This document shows positions 1 to 11,839 of a stretch of 64,000 nucleotides of DNA, one piece after another. The notes beneath the pieces are model-generated. The model saw nothing but the letters and a program-made list of their open reading frames with translations. It was not told the DNA's origin and made no database searches. Both the position numbers and the translations under genes were made by a program. This stretch comes from Linnemannia schmuckeri (lineage: Eukaryota; Mortierellomycota; Mortierellomycetes; Mortierellales; Mortierellaceae): assembly GCA_029449235.1 (NCBI GenBank), contig JANATG010000014.1:1426001-1490000 (forward strand). Direction: 5' to 3'. The stretch's first letter is position 1; every line of letters starts with the position of its first letter.

Positions 1-6
1 GGCGGA

Positions 7-1981
7 CTACACTTTTCTCCTCCGCTCCTCGCCACGACCAAGGTTGCCTGCTCCACGAACAGAAGAAGACCGCGAAGCCGCTGGTGAAGGGCTTGCAGAT
101 CCGGTCATTCCATTAGGATTAAGAGCCTGTCCAAACATGGCTGCAAAGGGCGATCCTGGTCCAAACATGGCCGATGCATCCATATCATCCATACCCATGC
201 CACTCATACCCCCAAAAGGATCTCCTCCACCACCCATACCGCCCATGGCAGCAAAAGGGTTTCCTGCAGCTCCTCCGGGGCTACCTGCTCCTGATCCACC
301 AGGTCCTGCTGCTCCTGCGGCTGCTCCTGCAAGATTGGCCATGTTAGCAAAGGCGGCAAAGGGGCTAGACGAATCGGCCGATTGCTCGGGTTTCAATGCC
401 CTGACTGCGGGAATAAATTCGGCCAAGTTGGATGCCAGCAATGTAATAAACTTGCGGCAAAAGTAGAACCAAATTGTGATGCTCACCGATCCTAATAGTA
501 GCAGATCATGTAAAAAAAAAGGACATTGGTGAGTGCCCTGATCATGTTGGTTGAAGATCTATGTCTGCTGACCTTTGTCTGACCTGTCTCCATGACAGTG
601 ACGACGTAAAAGTCTATGTTCCGTCCCAGAATGTGCCTGATTTCATTGTCCATACTGTAGTCGAAAACCAGCTTCTTTTTGTCCATAATTCGAATCCATA
701 ATGTGTCCAAGTCTGAATTCCATCGCCATATCCATCTGGAGGTTGAAGTCCTGCAAAAGATCCATGTCAATACTCATGATCCAGTATTTCGTGATAAAAA
801 GAACAACAGAGGACATGACATACCTCGCTCAGCAAAGGGCATTGACAAGATCCACTCGGCAGGACCAAACCAGCGCATAGGAAGATAAAAGACGGGTGAC
901 CGGCGGTACCAAGCGACCATCAAGAACTGGATTCCGCTTGTAATAAACCACAACAGTGCCTTGAACTTCACCTCAAACGATGCCTTTGACACATGCAGTT
1001 CCGACGCTAGTAAGTGGAAAAAAAGGAGTAAGAGGTTGAATATCAGTTCACTGTGCAATCTCTGTGCTTTGCATTTTTCTTGGCATGTATGTTTCCTGTT
1101 TCTAGTTGCTTGTATTCGTATGTCCTTCTGCTTGTTGTTTGTTATCTTGTGATGATCTCTTTATGAAGAACAAGTCCTGCTGTATTGTTATCATGTATCC
1201 TGCTGATGGCTAGCTTACTCATTTTCTCCAGATCAGCAATCTTGCTGTCCATCTTGCGCCTCAACTTTGCCCACTTTGCAAACTCATCCTAAAATACACC
1301 ATTTTCAAATTAAAAAAAAAAAAGGAATATTCAGAAACGTTAGGTCTTTTGTTGTTTACACTATGTCTCCAAAATATACATATCCTTCCCCCCGTTCCTT
1401 CTCTCCCCTTGCCCTCCTCCTCGTGTTTGAGCAAAGTAATAAAATATTACATTCTACAATCCTGAAAAAGCCCACAACGAACAAAGAAAAAGAAGAGGGC
1501 GATCGACGATGAACAGAAAAAGATCCTTTCCTTACCTGAGAAGAAGTCCTGGCAAGCTCGTTCTTGAGAGTTAAGACTTCCTTCTTGAGGGCGCGCTGCT
1601 TCGTCATCCTGTCCTTATGCACTACTTTAAGGAAAATATCGTAGCCCTAATGTAGAAAGAAGGAAACCAACCAATGCATGAAATTATCACGCGCATGGAT
1701 GTAGAGAGCGAGAGTGTGAATATGAAAATTTTACGCAAAAAATGGGGTTATCAGCCGGCGCAGAGGAAGAGATTGGTTCATCCTTCTTTGGGTGCATCCG
1801 GTTACTTCGTGTTGCACATTCTATTTGGTTGACACACAAACAAGAATGAAGGCGATGTGTTGTGAAAAAAGTAGGAGAGTAGAAAAGTGTGTATTACCAG
1901 GGCAGTGAAGTGTGTCTTTCCGATGAGGTTGATCAGCTCTGTGAGCAGGACCACCAATAATACGCCAAACGCCAGCTGCAT
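7..1981 (-). CDS. GET1: GET1/WRB-type tail-anchored protein insertion receptor
   Basis: Five exons on the minus strand: 1981-1898, 1646-1536, 1288-1219, 1006-824 and 491-7, all GT..AG and in frame, giving 310 residues. Family knowledge: Get1/WRB is an ER membrane protein that, with Get2/CAML, receives tail-anchored proteins from the Get3 ATPase. Seen: an N-terminal membrane segment (about residues 2-20), a charged basic coiled-coil (about 38-95) containing FAKWAKLRRKMDSK, then two more membrane segments (about 103-121 and 152-170) separated by WFGPAEWILSMPFAERGSVS. This is the Get1 layout of one TM, a cytosolic coiled coil and two TMs. The protein is longer than yeast Get1 (about 235 residues) because of a C-terminal tail of about 120 residues rich in Gly, Ala, Pro, Met and Ser. 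The 332-nt intron between exons 4 and 5 contains an open stretch, but direct joining restores the family motif. Confidence 0.92.
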
Positions 1982-2613
1982 TTTTGTATGTGGTGTGTAT
2001 GTGTGTCTGGTATGAAAAAGAGATCTGCTTCCGGATGAGCGAGAGTGAGAGTGAGAGTGAGAGACAGAGAGAGGTTATTTGTCCTTCTGTGTCGGCTTGG
2101 TTGTGTTGTTTCCTCCTGGTTGAGTGAGTTGTCGTTCCGTGAGTGTTTTTTTTTTTTTTTTTGCTTGGTGGTCCAGAAATGAGAAGAGGGCGAAGGATGA
2201 TGAGCGGTGTGGATGGACAGAGAGAAGTCAAGAAAACAAAGAGCGAGAGTTTCTTTTTGCTCTTTCTTTCTTCTTTCTTCTTCCTTCTTCTTTTGGGTCG
2301 TGTCCAACTCAACAGACTCTAGCTGCAAGTAGGCTGAAGAAATCCAATCGACGAATCATCCACCGCACAGTCACTTCGCTTGTCTTTCCACGTATGAAAT
2401 ATCCCTTTTTATTCCCCGTACGTGTTCGATCCCTCTCTCACTCTCTCCTCTCCTCTCACTCAAAGGAAATTTTCTTTTGTTGCCCTGCCCTGCGTTTGTT
2501 TAAACGTTGATCGCTTCGTTTCTTTTTGCTACCTCGCTTCTTGCCATCAGTCTTGCACTCCCATCACCGACAACAGCAGCTACGGACAAACACAGGAGAT
2601 ACAGAAAATACAA
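1982..2613. promoter_or_regulatory. Divergent intergenic promoter region, GET1 / RBM25-like
   Basis: The 632-bp gap between the divergent ATGs of GET1 (minus, 1981) and the RBM25-like gene (plus, 2614) must hold both promoters and 5' leaders. It contains GA/CT-rich simple sequence (about 2038-2075, 2240-2290 and 2425-2465) and a T run at about 2147-2162. No convincing TATA box or protein-coding stretch was seen; open frames here are low-complexity. Confidence 0.6.
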
Positions 2614-5600
2614 ATGGATCCCTACCGTCAACAATACCGTACGTGTCTGCTCATTCACAACCAGTTACTCACAACTTCAGGGACAAAACGAACAAATACG
2701 AATCATAACATTCACACTTTCGCTCATCGACAAACAAACTAACACCGTTTCGTATTTTAACAAAAATACTAGCCCCGTATCAGGGACAAAGGCATGGCCC
2801 TCCTCCAGGACAGCAACAGCACTATGGAGGACCACCTCCACCACACCACCACCAAGGACGAGGCCCTCCCCAAGGACACCCTATGTACGGACAACATAGC
2901 CAACATCAATACCCCCCTCCACCCCACCATATGCAACAACAGCAGCAAGGTCCGCCACCACCACAATTCCAGGGACGTCCCGGAGGTCCACCTCCTTCGT
3001 TAGCCGGACCACCGCCGGGTCAACAGCCGCACTACCCACCTCCTCATCCACCACATATTATCCCAGGGGGCCCACCACCCCCTGGAGCCATGCCACCCTA
3101 TGGGATCCCACCTCCTCAAGGACCACCAGCTGGACACCCTGGAGGCATGATTCCAGGACAGCAGCAGCCTCCCCCACACCTTCATCAACAACAGCTTCAT
3201 CATCGCATGCCGCCACCACCTCGCCCAGGTTTCGGACCTGGACCACCACCTTCAGTACCAGGATCTGTCGGGATGGTTGGACCCTATGGAGGTGTTGTGC
3301 CACCCATGTCCGTCCCTGGTATGCCAGGATTGAAGCCAGGAGCAGGAATACCACCTGTTGGACTTGGCAGCAATGCGCTTTTGGCTGGGCCACCCAGTTC
3401 TGTGAGCGCTGGCGTAGCTGTTGGACAAGGAGGAGCCATGGCTGTTGGAGGCGCGCTGCCGGATAAGATGAACACTCTCTTCATTGGATCTATTGCTCCT
3501 GGTATCAACAAGGTCGCCATGGAAAAGTTGCTTAGGGTAAGCCTTTGTCTTGTTTTTATTTTCAGATCAACCTTACTTTTATCTCATCCATCCGAAGACG
3601 GAAGATATGATTTTTGACACTTTTAATTACTGCTGCTAAAATTAAAAAATTAGACGACCGGAAATTTAGTAAAGTGGAAGCATGTTCAGGATCCTACGAC
3701 GCAAAAGTGGAAGGCATTTGGATTCGCAGAGTACGCGGATGCTGACAGTCTGCTGAGGACACTCCGGGTTCTGGGCCAGGATGGACAACAGCCCAAGGGT
3801 GAGAAGCCTGTCGGACTTGAGTTGAAGGCCATGGATGGATCGGATGTCGTCAAGGCCCTCCTCGTCAAGGCTGACGAGAAGACTCGGCAGTTCTTGGATC
3901 AGTATGAGGAGAGTCGTCCCCGCACTATCGTAAGTTGCTTGTTTTTTTGTACCTGTTCAATTGCAGTCCAATTTATTGTTTGCCTTTTCTAATTTATATT
4001 CGTGTTGGCAATTGTTTTAGCATGATACGGAGAAAGATAAGGTGGCGTTGGCGAATGCGACAAAGATCATTCAGCAGATGAGGGACGGCACCCTGGACAC
4101 CACAGACACTACTGTAGGATCTGACGACACTGCGGCTGAACCATCATCCTCTTCCAACAGCAAGGACAAGGAAGACCTTACTCTGGTCGGCAGACCAAGA
4201 CGTCGTGAGAACCTCGACGGAACAGGCAAGACAGGCGAAGATGGCACCGAGGAAGAGATATCGGAAGAGCAAAAAGAGTTGATTGCACGCGAGATCAATT
4301 TCTTCAGAGAACGTGCAGCTCTCAAGGAGAAGGAGCGTAAAGAGGAAGAGGAACGGTCTGAGAGGATGGCGCGGTCTGGACATCATCGTCAATCCAAGGA
4401 TTCTTCTGCGGCTACGGGTGCCAATGCATCGGCTGCTTCGACTTCTCATAGGGCGGGACGAGACCGTGCTTGGGGCGGTAGTAGCAGCGGTGGTTCAGGT
4501 GGATCGCGACAGATGGACTTTGTCCCTGCCAGCGGGACCAACCATACCGAAGCGGGGTCTTCGCCTGCGGTTGCATCTACTTCCGTAGGTACCGTTGGAT
4601 CAGCGTCAAAAGACCAGGATACGGGTATGGACTCGGAGGAGGAGGAGAAGGCGCGTCAGGAACGGAGGGACCGTGAAATCGAGCATACCTTTAAGGAGCG
4701 TGAGCGTCGATGGGAGCAACGCGAGGTTGAGAGGATGCGGTTGTATGAGAAGGATAAGGCCCGCGATGCTGATTACCAGGCCGAGTCTCATGCTGCTCGG
4801 GATGTTATGGCCGCTCGGTTTGCGCAGTGGAACGATGATATCGAGCGCGAGCGCCGTCACGAGGACTACTACCGCGATCGGTAATGAGCATCTTTTTGTG
4901 GGTTTCTTTGACAAGATGTCCGTGCACTATTTATTGTTTACCTTTCAAACTAACATATTTTTTGTTCATGTTTGTAGATCGAGATGGTGGCACAGGAGAC
5001 AGGCGTTCTTGCAGAAGGAGCAGCGCTATGATGATCTGGACCGCGAGGAGGAAAAGGAAGAGCTGGCAGAAGCTGCCAGGAAGGCCGCTCAAGAGGTTGA
5101 GGCCGCGGCTGCTGCTGTTGCTAACGCTGCTGCTGAAGCAAGCGCCGCCATGGAGGTCGACTCTGCAGCATTAGCAGCACCCTCAGCAAGTCAAGACAAG
5201 GATGTGGACATGAATGAGGCTTCTGGATCTGGACCAATATCCAGTGTCTCTGCTGCCACTATTGACGGAGCCGAGAAGAATGCGATCAACATCCCCTCAG
5301 ACCCAGAAGAGCTGTGGAACTGGCCGGTCCAGTGGTCGGTCATGGAGGAGAACGATGGCTTGATATTGAAGGAAAAGATCGTGCCATTTGCTACCAAGAT
5401 TGTTATCGAACTGTTGGGTGTCCCCGAGGAGGATTTGACTAAATATGTTGTGGATCATATCCGTCAGCGGAAACCACCCCAGGATCTTGTTTCCGAGCTT
5501 CGCGGTGTAAGTTCCTCGTTTGTTTGTAATATTGTGAGGATTACAGGTTTGGTACGATGATGTTCACTTTGCTAACAACTTTTCTTTCTGTTTTCGTTGA

Positions 5601-5701
5601 CTCTATGTATGTAGGCACTGGATAATGACGCGGATAGACTGGTGGCAAGGGTATGGAGGTTGCTGATCGAAGAAACCGAATCCAGTGCACGGAAACAATA
5701 A
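2614..5701 (+). CDS. RBM25-like splicing factor (RRM + PWI)
   Basis: Six exons: 2614-2638, 2773-3536, 3654-3929, 4021-4880, 4978-5506 and 5615-5701, in frame throughout, 846 residues. Seen: a Pro/Gly/Gln-rich N-terminus (about 10-230), an RRM (about 242-340) with RNP2-like LFIGSI and RNP1-like KAFGFAEY, a long charged Arg/Glu/Asp-rich middle with RS-like low complexity, and a C-terminal PWI domain (about the last 100 residues, beginning ELWNWPVQW and continuing across the last intron into DRLVARVWRLLIEE). RRM, RE/RD-rich linker and C-terminal PWI is the RBM25/Snu71 architecture, a nuclear U1 snRNP-associated factor controlling 5' splice-site choice. The first exon encodes only eight residues and a split codon; it is supported by the donor at 2639 and the frame-keeping acceptor at 2772. 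Confidence 0.92.
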
Positions 5702-5994
5702 CAGCTCAACAGAGACCTACCACCAACAAAAGTAAATGTTCTTTGTTCGTTGTCGTTCCCCCCTCCCACCTCCTATCTCCCCTCTCTCCTTCATTGACAT
5801 TTTTGCATCCCATCGTAGATAATAATTAAAACACACAAAATAGTGAGGATCAGTTTTTTAAAGAGATGTTCTATTATGATTTAGGATGCTGTTATTTGTT
5901 GTGATGCTGTTAGTTGTTGTGATGGTAATTGTAAGAGATAAGATGCAAAGATGTTTAGTTTATGACGACTACACTTCTGAAGGGGCTGAGAGTG

Positions 5995-7702
5995 TCATGA
6001 GGAAGGCGGAGGACGAGGCTGGGTGCTTCCACCACGCCCCATAGGTCTCCGGAACCCAATTGACCCTGTTTCCTGCCTTGCTGATCCTAAATCTCCTGCT
6101 GAACCTCCTTCTGAACCTCCTGCCGGTGATCTCGTCCTACTTCCACTCCCACTCCCATTACCACCACCAGTGCCTCGTCCCCTTCCACGTCCTCGAGATT
6201 TGCTCCCGCCATCATAGCCACCAGAAGCCATGGTCGACATGGGACCCAGAGGTTGCCGGATCGCAGTGTTGACACCCTCCTGTCCACTTCCTCTACCACC
6301 TGCACTACCACTATTACCACCTCCTCGTCGTGACGGCGGTGGTCCACCACGAAACTCAATCGGTTTCACATTCTCCAGCGCACTCTCAAACGCTCCACTA
6401 TTACTACTGCTTCCTGTATAGATCTGCACAGTCTGATGTGGCTGAGAAGGCGACGCCGATCTTGAAGAAGGACGTGAGGTTGGTCTCGAGTTTGGTGAGG
6501 ACGATGACCCCCCGCCACCGCCTACAGAAGGAGAATGCCGCCTCGGACTTCTTGCTCCTCCCGAGTGTGTGCGTGATCCTGGTGTAATGTCGTTGTTATT
6601 ATTGTTGGGGCTGTTGGGAGATGGAGATGGCAAAGAGGGTGTGGCAGTGGGAGAGGGTCCAAAGATCTTCTCACGGGCGGCGTTATAATCTGCCTCACGC
6701 TGTGCGAGTGGTTTGGATTTGACTTGGTTGCTGACCCGCACTGTTTGTACTGGACTTTTGGGCCTTCTCAGGATCCGAATCTACCAAACAAATAAATAAG
6801 TATATAAATTAAGATTAGTCGAGGGATGACGTTAGGTTGAGGATTCGAGTTGAAAGTGAGGAAAGAAAGTTGTGGGTTTGGTTGATTTACCTCGGGGACA
6901 TATTCCGTCCGCGTCGTGTCGGCCCTTGCAATGATCGGCTGCTCATACGCATTGCTATCCACAAAAATAATGAAAAAAAATAACGACAAATATTGTTAAT
7001 TCAGTCGCACATTTTCCCTAATTCTGCACTATCCACCCTTCCCTGCATCGCCTTTTGTCCTTCAACAACCAACATAACAAAAGGAAAATAAGCTTACGCT
7101 TGATCCCAGAGGACACGATTACGATCCCGTAACGATAACCCATCCATCTGCCGCCGTAACGTGTTCTCGCCCACCAGATCCGGATCCTCTTCCCGATATC
7201 CCGTACCCATACTCGGCCGTTGCCCATTGTTACTGTAACTGCTATCATTAAAGGGACTGATCTCTCGACCAAAGGGTGGTGTAGGCGATCCTTGCCCAGA
7301 CGGCGAGATTCCCTGTTGACTTGCGCCACCTCCACTACTACTGTTGCTTCCAGGGTTCCGTTTCAAGATCATTGGCGAGCCACCTCCTCGGCCGATGCCT
7401 CGTCCCGGAGCTCCTGATGATCCTGGTGATCCTGTAGACGGGAGAGGGAGTATCACGATCTTCTTTACTGGTCCCGATGCCGCCGCCACAGGTGCGTGGA
7501 TCTAACATAGGAAAGACATAAAACATAAGCGAGCATATCAGGTTGATTTTGTTCTCGTTAGCATGAAATAAGTCGCTTTTCCTAGAAGCTTCTTTCTCTT
7601 CCTTCGGTCAGCTGAAGAAGACAACACCTCCTTAGGTTGTCTCCTATTGGTCATTACCTCGACTTCATCAGCCTGCTCCCAATCGTCAAGTGCATCCGAC
7701 AT
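5995..7702 (-). CDS. SZRD1-like SUZ-domain RNA-binding protein
   Basis: Four exons: 7702-7658, 7501-7098, 6954-6891 and 6780-5995, giving 432 residues. The N-terminus MSDALDDWEQADEVE resembles the acidic, Trp-containing start of SZRD1. A SUZ domain begins at exon 4 with IRILRRP and ends with KPLAQREADYNAAREKIFG (about residues 172-215). A SUZ-C-like element, AIRQPLGP, lies near residue 344, followed by a Gly/Arg/Ser-rich tail with a second GFRRPMG motif near the end. SUZ domains bind RNA, and SZRD1-type proteins are linked to mRNA metabolism; that role here is inferred from the family. The protein is about three times the length of animal SZRD1 because of Gly/Ser/Pro-rich insertions. An earlier MILKRNP in exon 2 may be a partial duplicate of the SUZ start. 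The gene converges with the RBM25-like gene across 293 bp. Confidence 0.85.
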
Positions 7703-8232
7703 GATTTCTTTGCTAGAAAAAAGACCTAAGTGTTGAGGGTGGAAATGACTTGTCTAGTTGGACTGAGGGACTCTTCCTTGAGGCTTCTTGTAAAGAAAGG
7801 CTCTTAAGAACTGAGGAGGTATTTCTTCCCTGCTTTCAGTCGTTCTTATTTTTGTTAGAGACCGAGGCGGTAGGTGGTGAGGTGTGGCTGTAGATTGAGA
7901 AAGAGAATGCAAGTTGAGACCAGAAGCGTGAAGACAAAACATGTCAGTATGTCCGCTTAACAACGTCTTTACTGAGGAAAAAGAAAAAATGTCGATTGCC
8001 CGAAAGCAGTCCCCTACGCCGCATCTCTTCGAGCAAAAAAGATCAAAGAAAAAGCACCATAGATCGATTCATTTAATAATGTTTTTATTGCATGTGGTAT
8101 GTTGGTTTTTTTTTTTTTTTTTTTTTTTTTTGGGATGGGTGGGTTAGCTCTTTGGATTACTTCTAGGATGATCAAAACTAGGAATGCGGGCAATAACAAC
8201 AAAATTGAAGCACTCCTTAGGTCTTGATACTC
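7703..8232. other. Intergenic region with 26-nt poly-T tract
   Basis: This stretch lies between the start of the SZRD1-like gene and the stop of the HSPA12-like gene (both minus), so it carries the promoter of the former and the 3' end of the latter. A T run occupies 8106-8131. No gene was seen. Confidence 0.6.
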
Positions 8233-8371
8233 TTATCGCTTTCCAGATCCTCCGCCGAACGAGCAGATCGTCGTGTAGGTGTTTCCGTTGATCACTGCCT
8301 CAGCACGAACCTCAGTAAGACCTAATCAAGACAAATGTAAACGAAATAGATCAGTTAGATACTGAACAAAT

Positions 8372-8406
<35 letters not shown>

Positions 8407-11274
8407 TAAGTGCAGCAAAGCTAACAAAAATAACAGGCAAAAACATACCAAAGTAGAGATTGAGCTTGAAGACGACGCGGGTGCGGGGTTGTGCACCGGG
8501 AATCTCGGGCATGGGGATGTGGAAGTCGGCAATCTTTTGGACGCCAGGGTCAGTAATATACTTGGGCTGGTTGGGCGAGTTGCAGACATACAGGGGAGAG
8601 TCTAGACCCTTGGGATAAGACCAGGTCACGTACTCCTTCGACACACACTCATCCACTCCAATCTGCTGTCCAGGGCGAACATACACCGAGAAGCGCTCCT
8701 TGCAGCGGACATGACCATCGTGCGATATAATCTTTTTCGACTCGGGGTCAACACCTTCCTCAAAGGGCATGTTAGCATCGACTCCGTACCAGCGACGGGC
8801 AACACGCATGTTGATCGTCTTGGTGTTCAATCCCGCATAGACAGCTCCACGGACAACAGCCAACTCGGGACGCTGGGGGACAGCAACCAATCCAACTAAA
8901 TGGCCAAACTCCTGACGGACACGTTCCTCCAAGTAGCGCGAGGAACCAAAACCTCCGACCATAAAAATGGCTGAACAGCTCTGACTCTGGTGCAACTGTT
9001 TCTGAATCAAGTCGAGCACATCCGAAATGACGGGCTCAAAGACCTCAGCCTTCATCTCCTCAACCGAGACGCAGAGAACACCATCCTCCAGTCCAATCTC
9101 GTGGTCGTTCAAGTCCTCAAGTCCAGTCGCCTGGGGGATCTGCATGAGAACATCCTCTTGACCGTTAAACATGGGCTTGACCATGTCAACAAAGGTATCC
9201 ATGAGCGAAGCCCATCCGCAGGCCTTGATACCACGACGATATCTCTTGAACTTGCGCTCGAGCAATCTCTCCATGTTGGCGTCCAAAAAGACGGATCCGC
9301 AAGAGGCACCATGACCGCGGGTGACCTCACGCAAGTGACGGGCCTGACCTGGGGGCTCGTTGACCTCAAAGACAATCAAATCGACGGTTCCACCACCGGC
9401 ATCGCAAATCATGAAGCGGTCTCCGTGCTTGAGCGAGAAGCGGTCGACCATGCGCTCGCAGTACATGGCGGCAGCCTCGGGTTCCGAAATAAGGATCAGG
9501 CGGTTTGGTGGGTCGCCCTCCTGGATCAGTCCAGCTCCAATGGCAGCGCGACGCATAGTGTTCTTGGCACCATCAGACCACATGGCGGGGACAGTCAGAC
9601 AGTACTGGAACTGGTTGGGTTCGTAGTTTTTGATAAAGCCCTTCATCAACTCCATCATGACATGTCCGTGCAGTTTCTTGAGGTAGTGTGTTACTGCGTC
9701 CAAAGCCGAAATTCCGTTCTCGAGGGGGGCGTTGTGGAGGGTCTCGTCTAGCTGCAGCTTGAACTTGCGGAGGAGGCAAAAGTCTTTAGCAGAAGGCTTG
9801 AGCATGGCCAGACGGGCAGCATGACCCCAGTCCAAGATCCTGGTCGAGTCCTTTTTGTACAAACTGAGTGTTGGCGTCTTGGGGTACTGTGCCAAATGGC
9901 GAGGCCTATTTAGCAACGACAACCAATTGAAAACAAAGTCGGGTCAGTTCAGTTTCAATTCAGTTCGGTTCAGGGGTGTTTGTCCAATGGCGGGGGTCAT
10001 GTTATTGATTTTGCAAGGGGTGTTGTTTATTCCGAGTGTCCTGTCATGTCCTTTTTTGTGTGTGTCCAGACCAATCCAGTACGATAGCCTGTGTATGTAT
10101 GTTGTCCAAGGGCTGAACTAGCCCAAACGTGGCGATGCGTTTGTAAGGAAGGAAGAAAGGACGAAGGAAAGGCTGCTGTAGCGCCTTGGAGGGGGATAAT
10201 TCTCTTGGCAGTCCAATAAACAACGGGTACTCCAAAAGCCTGAAAAACACTACAGCCTTCTGGGTTTGTCTCTCTCCTATATCCGGTCCGGTTATTTTTG
10301 GGGGATTTGCTTACTTACCACTTTGTCATGTCGTGCACTTCGCCATCAGCCTTGAGAGCATAGGCCACGCCAGAGAACGTCGTTCCTATGCAGGTTCGAT
10401 TAATACGACAAACAAAAGTTAAGATGATGAAGGGACATTCTTCCTCCACAAGTAAAAAGTGAATGCAAACGGTGATGACAAAGGCGTGTAGAGGAAGGTA
10501 GTACTTACCAAAGTCGATAGCCATCACAACGGGGTAGTCGCCCTCAGGCTGCGGAGCCTTAGCCTGGTCAGGGTTGAAGGACTGGCCCTGACTTGTTGGC
10601 GAGCCGCTGTTGTTGTTATGCATATTGGAAGCAGCGTTGGGGTTGTAGATGGTTCCTTGGTAGTTGAGTTGACCAGCTTGGTACGACTGGTTGGTTGGAG
10701 GTGAGTTGTAGTTGCCGCTGTTGCTGTTGCTACCATTGATGTTGTTGTTGTTACCAAAGTTACCGTTGCTGTTGTTGTTGCCATAGTTGCCGTTGCTTCC
10801 GTTGTCATATCCGTTATTGTTGTTGTTGTTGCCATATCCACTGTTGTCATATCCATTTCCGATATTGCCACCGTTGCCGAGGTTGACGGTGCCGTGGCTG
10901 GAATAGTTGTTCATTCCTCCTGCGTGTGATGAGACAGAGTTGTTGGAGTTGAGGTGCATGGGATTGAAGGCAGGCGAGGCGCCTGGATATCCACCGCTAG
11001 AATTGCCACCTGACATCATGTTGGCTGAGGGAGGGTAGGCAGAGTATGGGGGGGCAGAGGTGTTGTTGTAGTTGTTGGAGTTGTATGCGTTGTTGGGGTC
11101 ATATCCTCCAGCGCCACTGTTGGGGTCGAATCCACCGTTGTTATTGTTGTATCCGTCATGTTGTTGTTGGGGAGGGTATGCAGAGGAGTCATATCCGCCA
11201 TTGTTTGCGGGGTAGCCGCTGTTTCCTCCGTTGTATCCGCCCTGCTGGGGAGGGTATCCCTGTCCGTAGTTCAT
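8233..11274 (-). CDS. HSPA12-type Hsp70 ATPase with prion-like N-terminus
   Basis: Four exons: 11274-10509, 10385-10319, 9905-8449 and 8321-8233, in frame, 792 residues. Residues 1 to about 240 are Asn, Gly, Gln, Tyr and Ser-rich, starting MNYGQGYPPQQGGYNGG and continuing into N-runs. From about 245 comes an actin-fold ATPase: phosphate-1 motif AIDFGTTFSGVAYAL (split by two introns), phosphate-2 MICDAGGGTVDLIVFEV, and adenosine motif MVGGFGSSRYLEERV. Spacing and divergence match the HSPA12 branch rather than canonical Hsp70; the canonical substrate-binding domain is not recognisable. Fungal HSPA12-like proteins are abundant in early-diverging lineages and poorly characterised. Intron 3 contains a 30-nt poly-A run on the plus strand (8374-8403). 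The last exon encodes a short Gly/Ser tail. Confidence 0.88.
8374..8403. repeat. Poly-A tract (30 nt) in intron 3 of the HSPA12-like gene
   Basis: A pure run of 30 A on the plus strand (T on the coding strand), inside the 127-nt third intron near its 3' end, where it may act as the polypyrimidine tract. Length in the assembly may be imprecise. Confidence 0.9.
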
Positions 11275-11680
11275 TGTCGTCAGATGAGAGAGTGAGCGAG
11301 AGTTGGAGTAGGGAGTAGGGAGTAGGGAGTAGTAGGGATGAAAGAAGAGAACGAGTTGAGTGAGGATTGAAGGAGGAGAGTAAGATTAAGGATGGGTGAG
11401 AAAAAGAGGAAGGGAGAGGGAGGTGAGAAAAGAAAAAGAGGAGAAAGAGAGAAAAGAAGAGAGAAAAGAAAAGTAGGGCAGAAATAGACGGTGTGTGAGA
11501 AATCGGCGCTCGAAGAGTAGACGAGAGCAGGTGGCTGCAGGGAAGGACAAAGATGTCGACTCAAGGGGATGAAAAAGGGTTAGCAACATGGCACATCCAC
11601 TCTCTCTCTCCCCGTTTGCTCACTAAATCACTCACATATCATTTTTCTTTTTCTCCGCCCTTGTTTCTCTGCTTATACAC
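11275..11680. promoter_or_regulatory. Upstream region of the HSPA12-like gene, purine-rich
   Basis: On the plus strand, 11285-11530 is strongly GA-rich, i.e. CT-rich on the coding strand, as is common in fungal 5' leaders and promoters. A GGGAGTA unit repeats near 11307-11330. No coding sequence is supported. Confidence 0.5.
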
Positions 11681-11681
11681 T

Positions 11682-11715
11682 CACACACACATACCCACAC
11701 ACACATATACATACA

Positions 11716-11782
<67 letters not shown>

Positions 11783-11836
11783 ACACACTCACACACACAC
11801 TCACACACACACTCACGCACACACTCACACACAAAC
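11682..11836. repeat. CA/GT dinucleotide microsatellite with interspersed TCACACAC units
   Basis: About 155 bp of CA repeats. A pure core lies at about 11722-11776, followed by CT- and CG-interrupted units at 10-14 bp spacing (for example CTCACACACA), showing point-mutation decay of the right half. The region upstream has ACACATATAC variants. Open frames here encode only Thr-His or Val-Cys strings and are not genes. Confidence 0.95.
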
Positions 11837-11839
11837 AAA

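Noticed and set aside
44..466. Plus-strand open frame opposite GET1 exon 5
   Set aside because: Shadow of the GC-rich low-complexity exon; the minus strand carries the family motifs and splice sites.
1821..2328. Overlapping Ser/Lys-rich frames upstream of GET1
   Set aside because: They run through GA-repeat DNA and across GET1 exon 1 in other frames.
8990..9751. 253-codon plus-strand frame opposite the HSPA12-like ATPase
   Set aside because: Antisense shadow of a conserved coding exon; no domain of its own.
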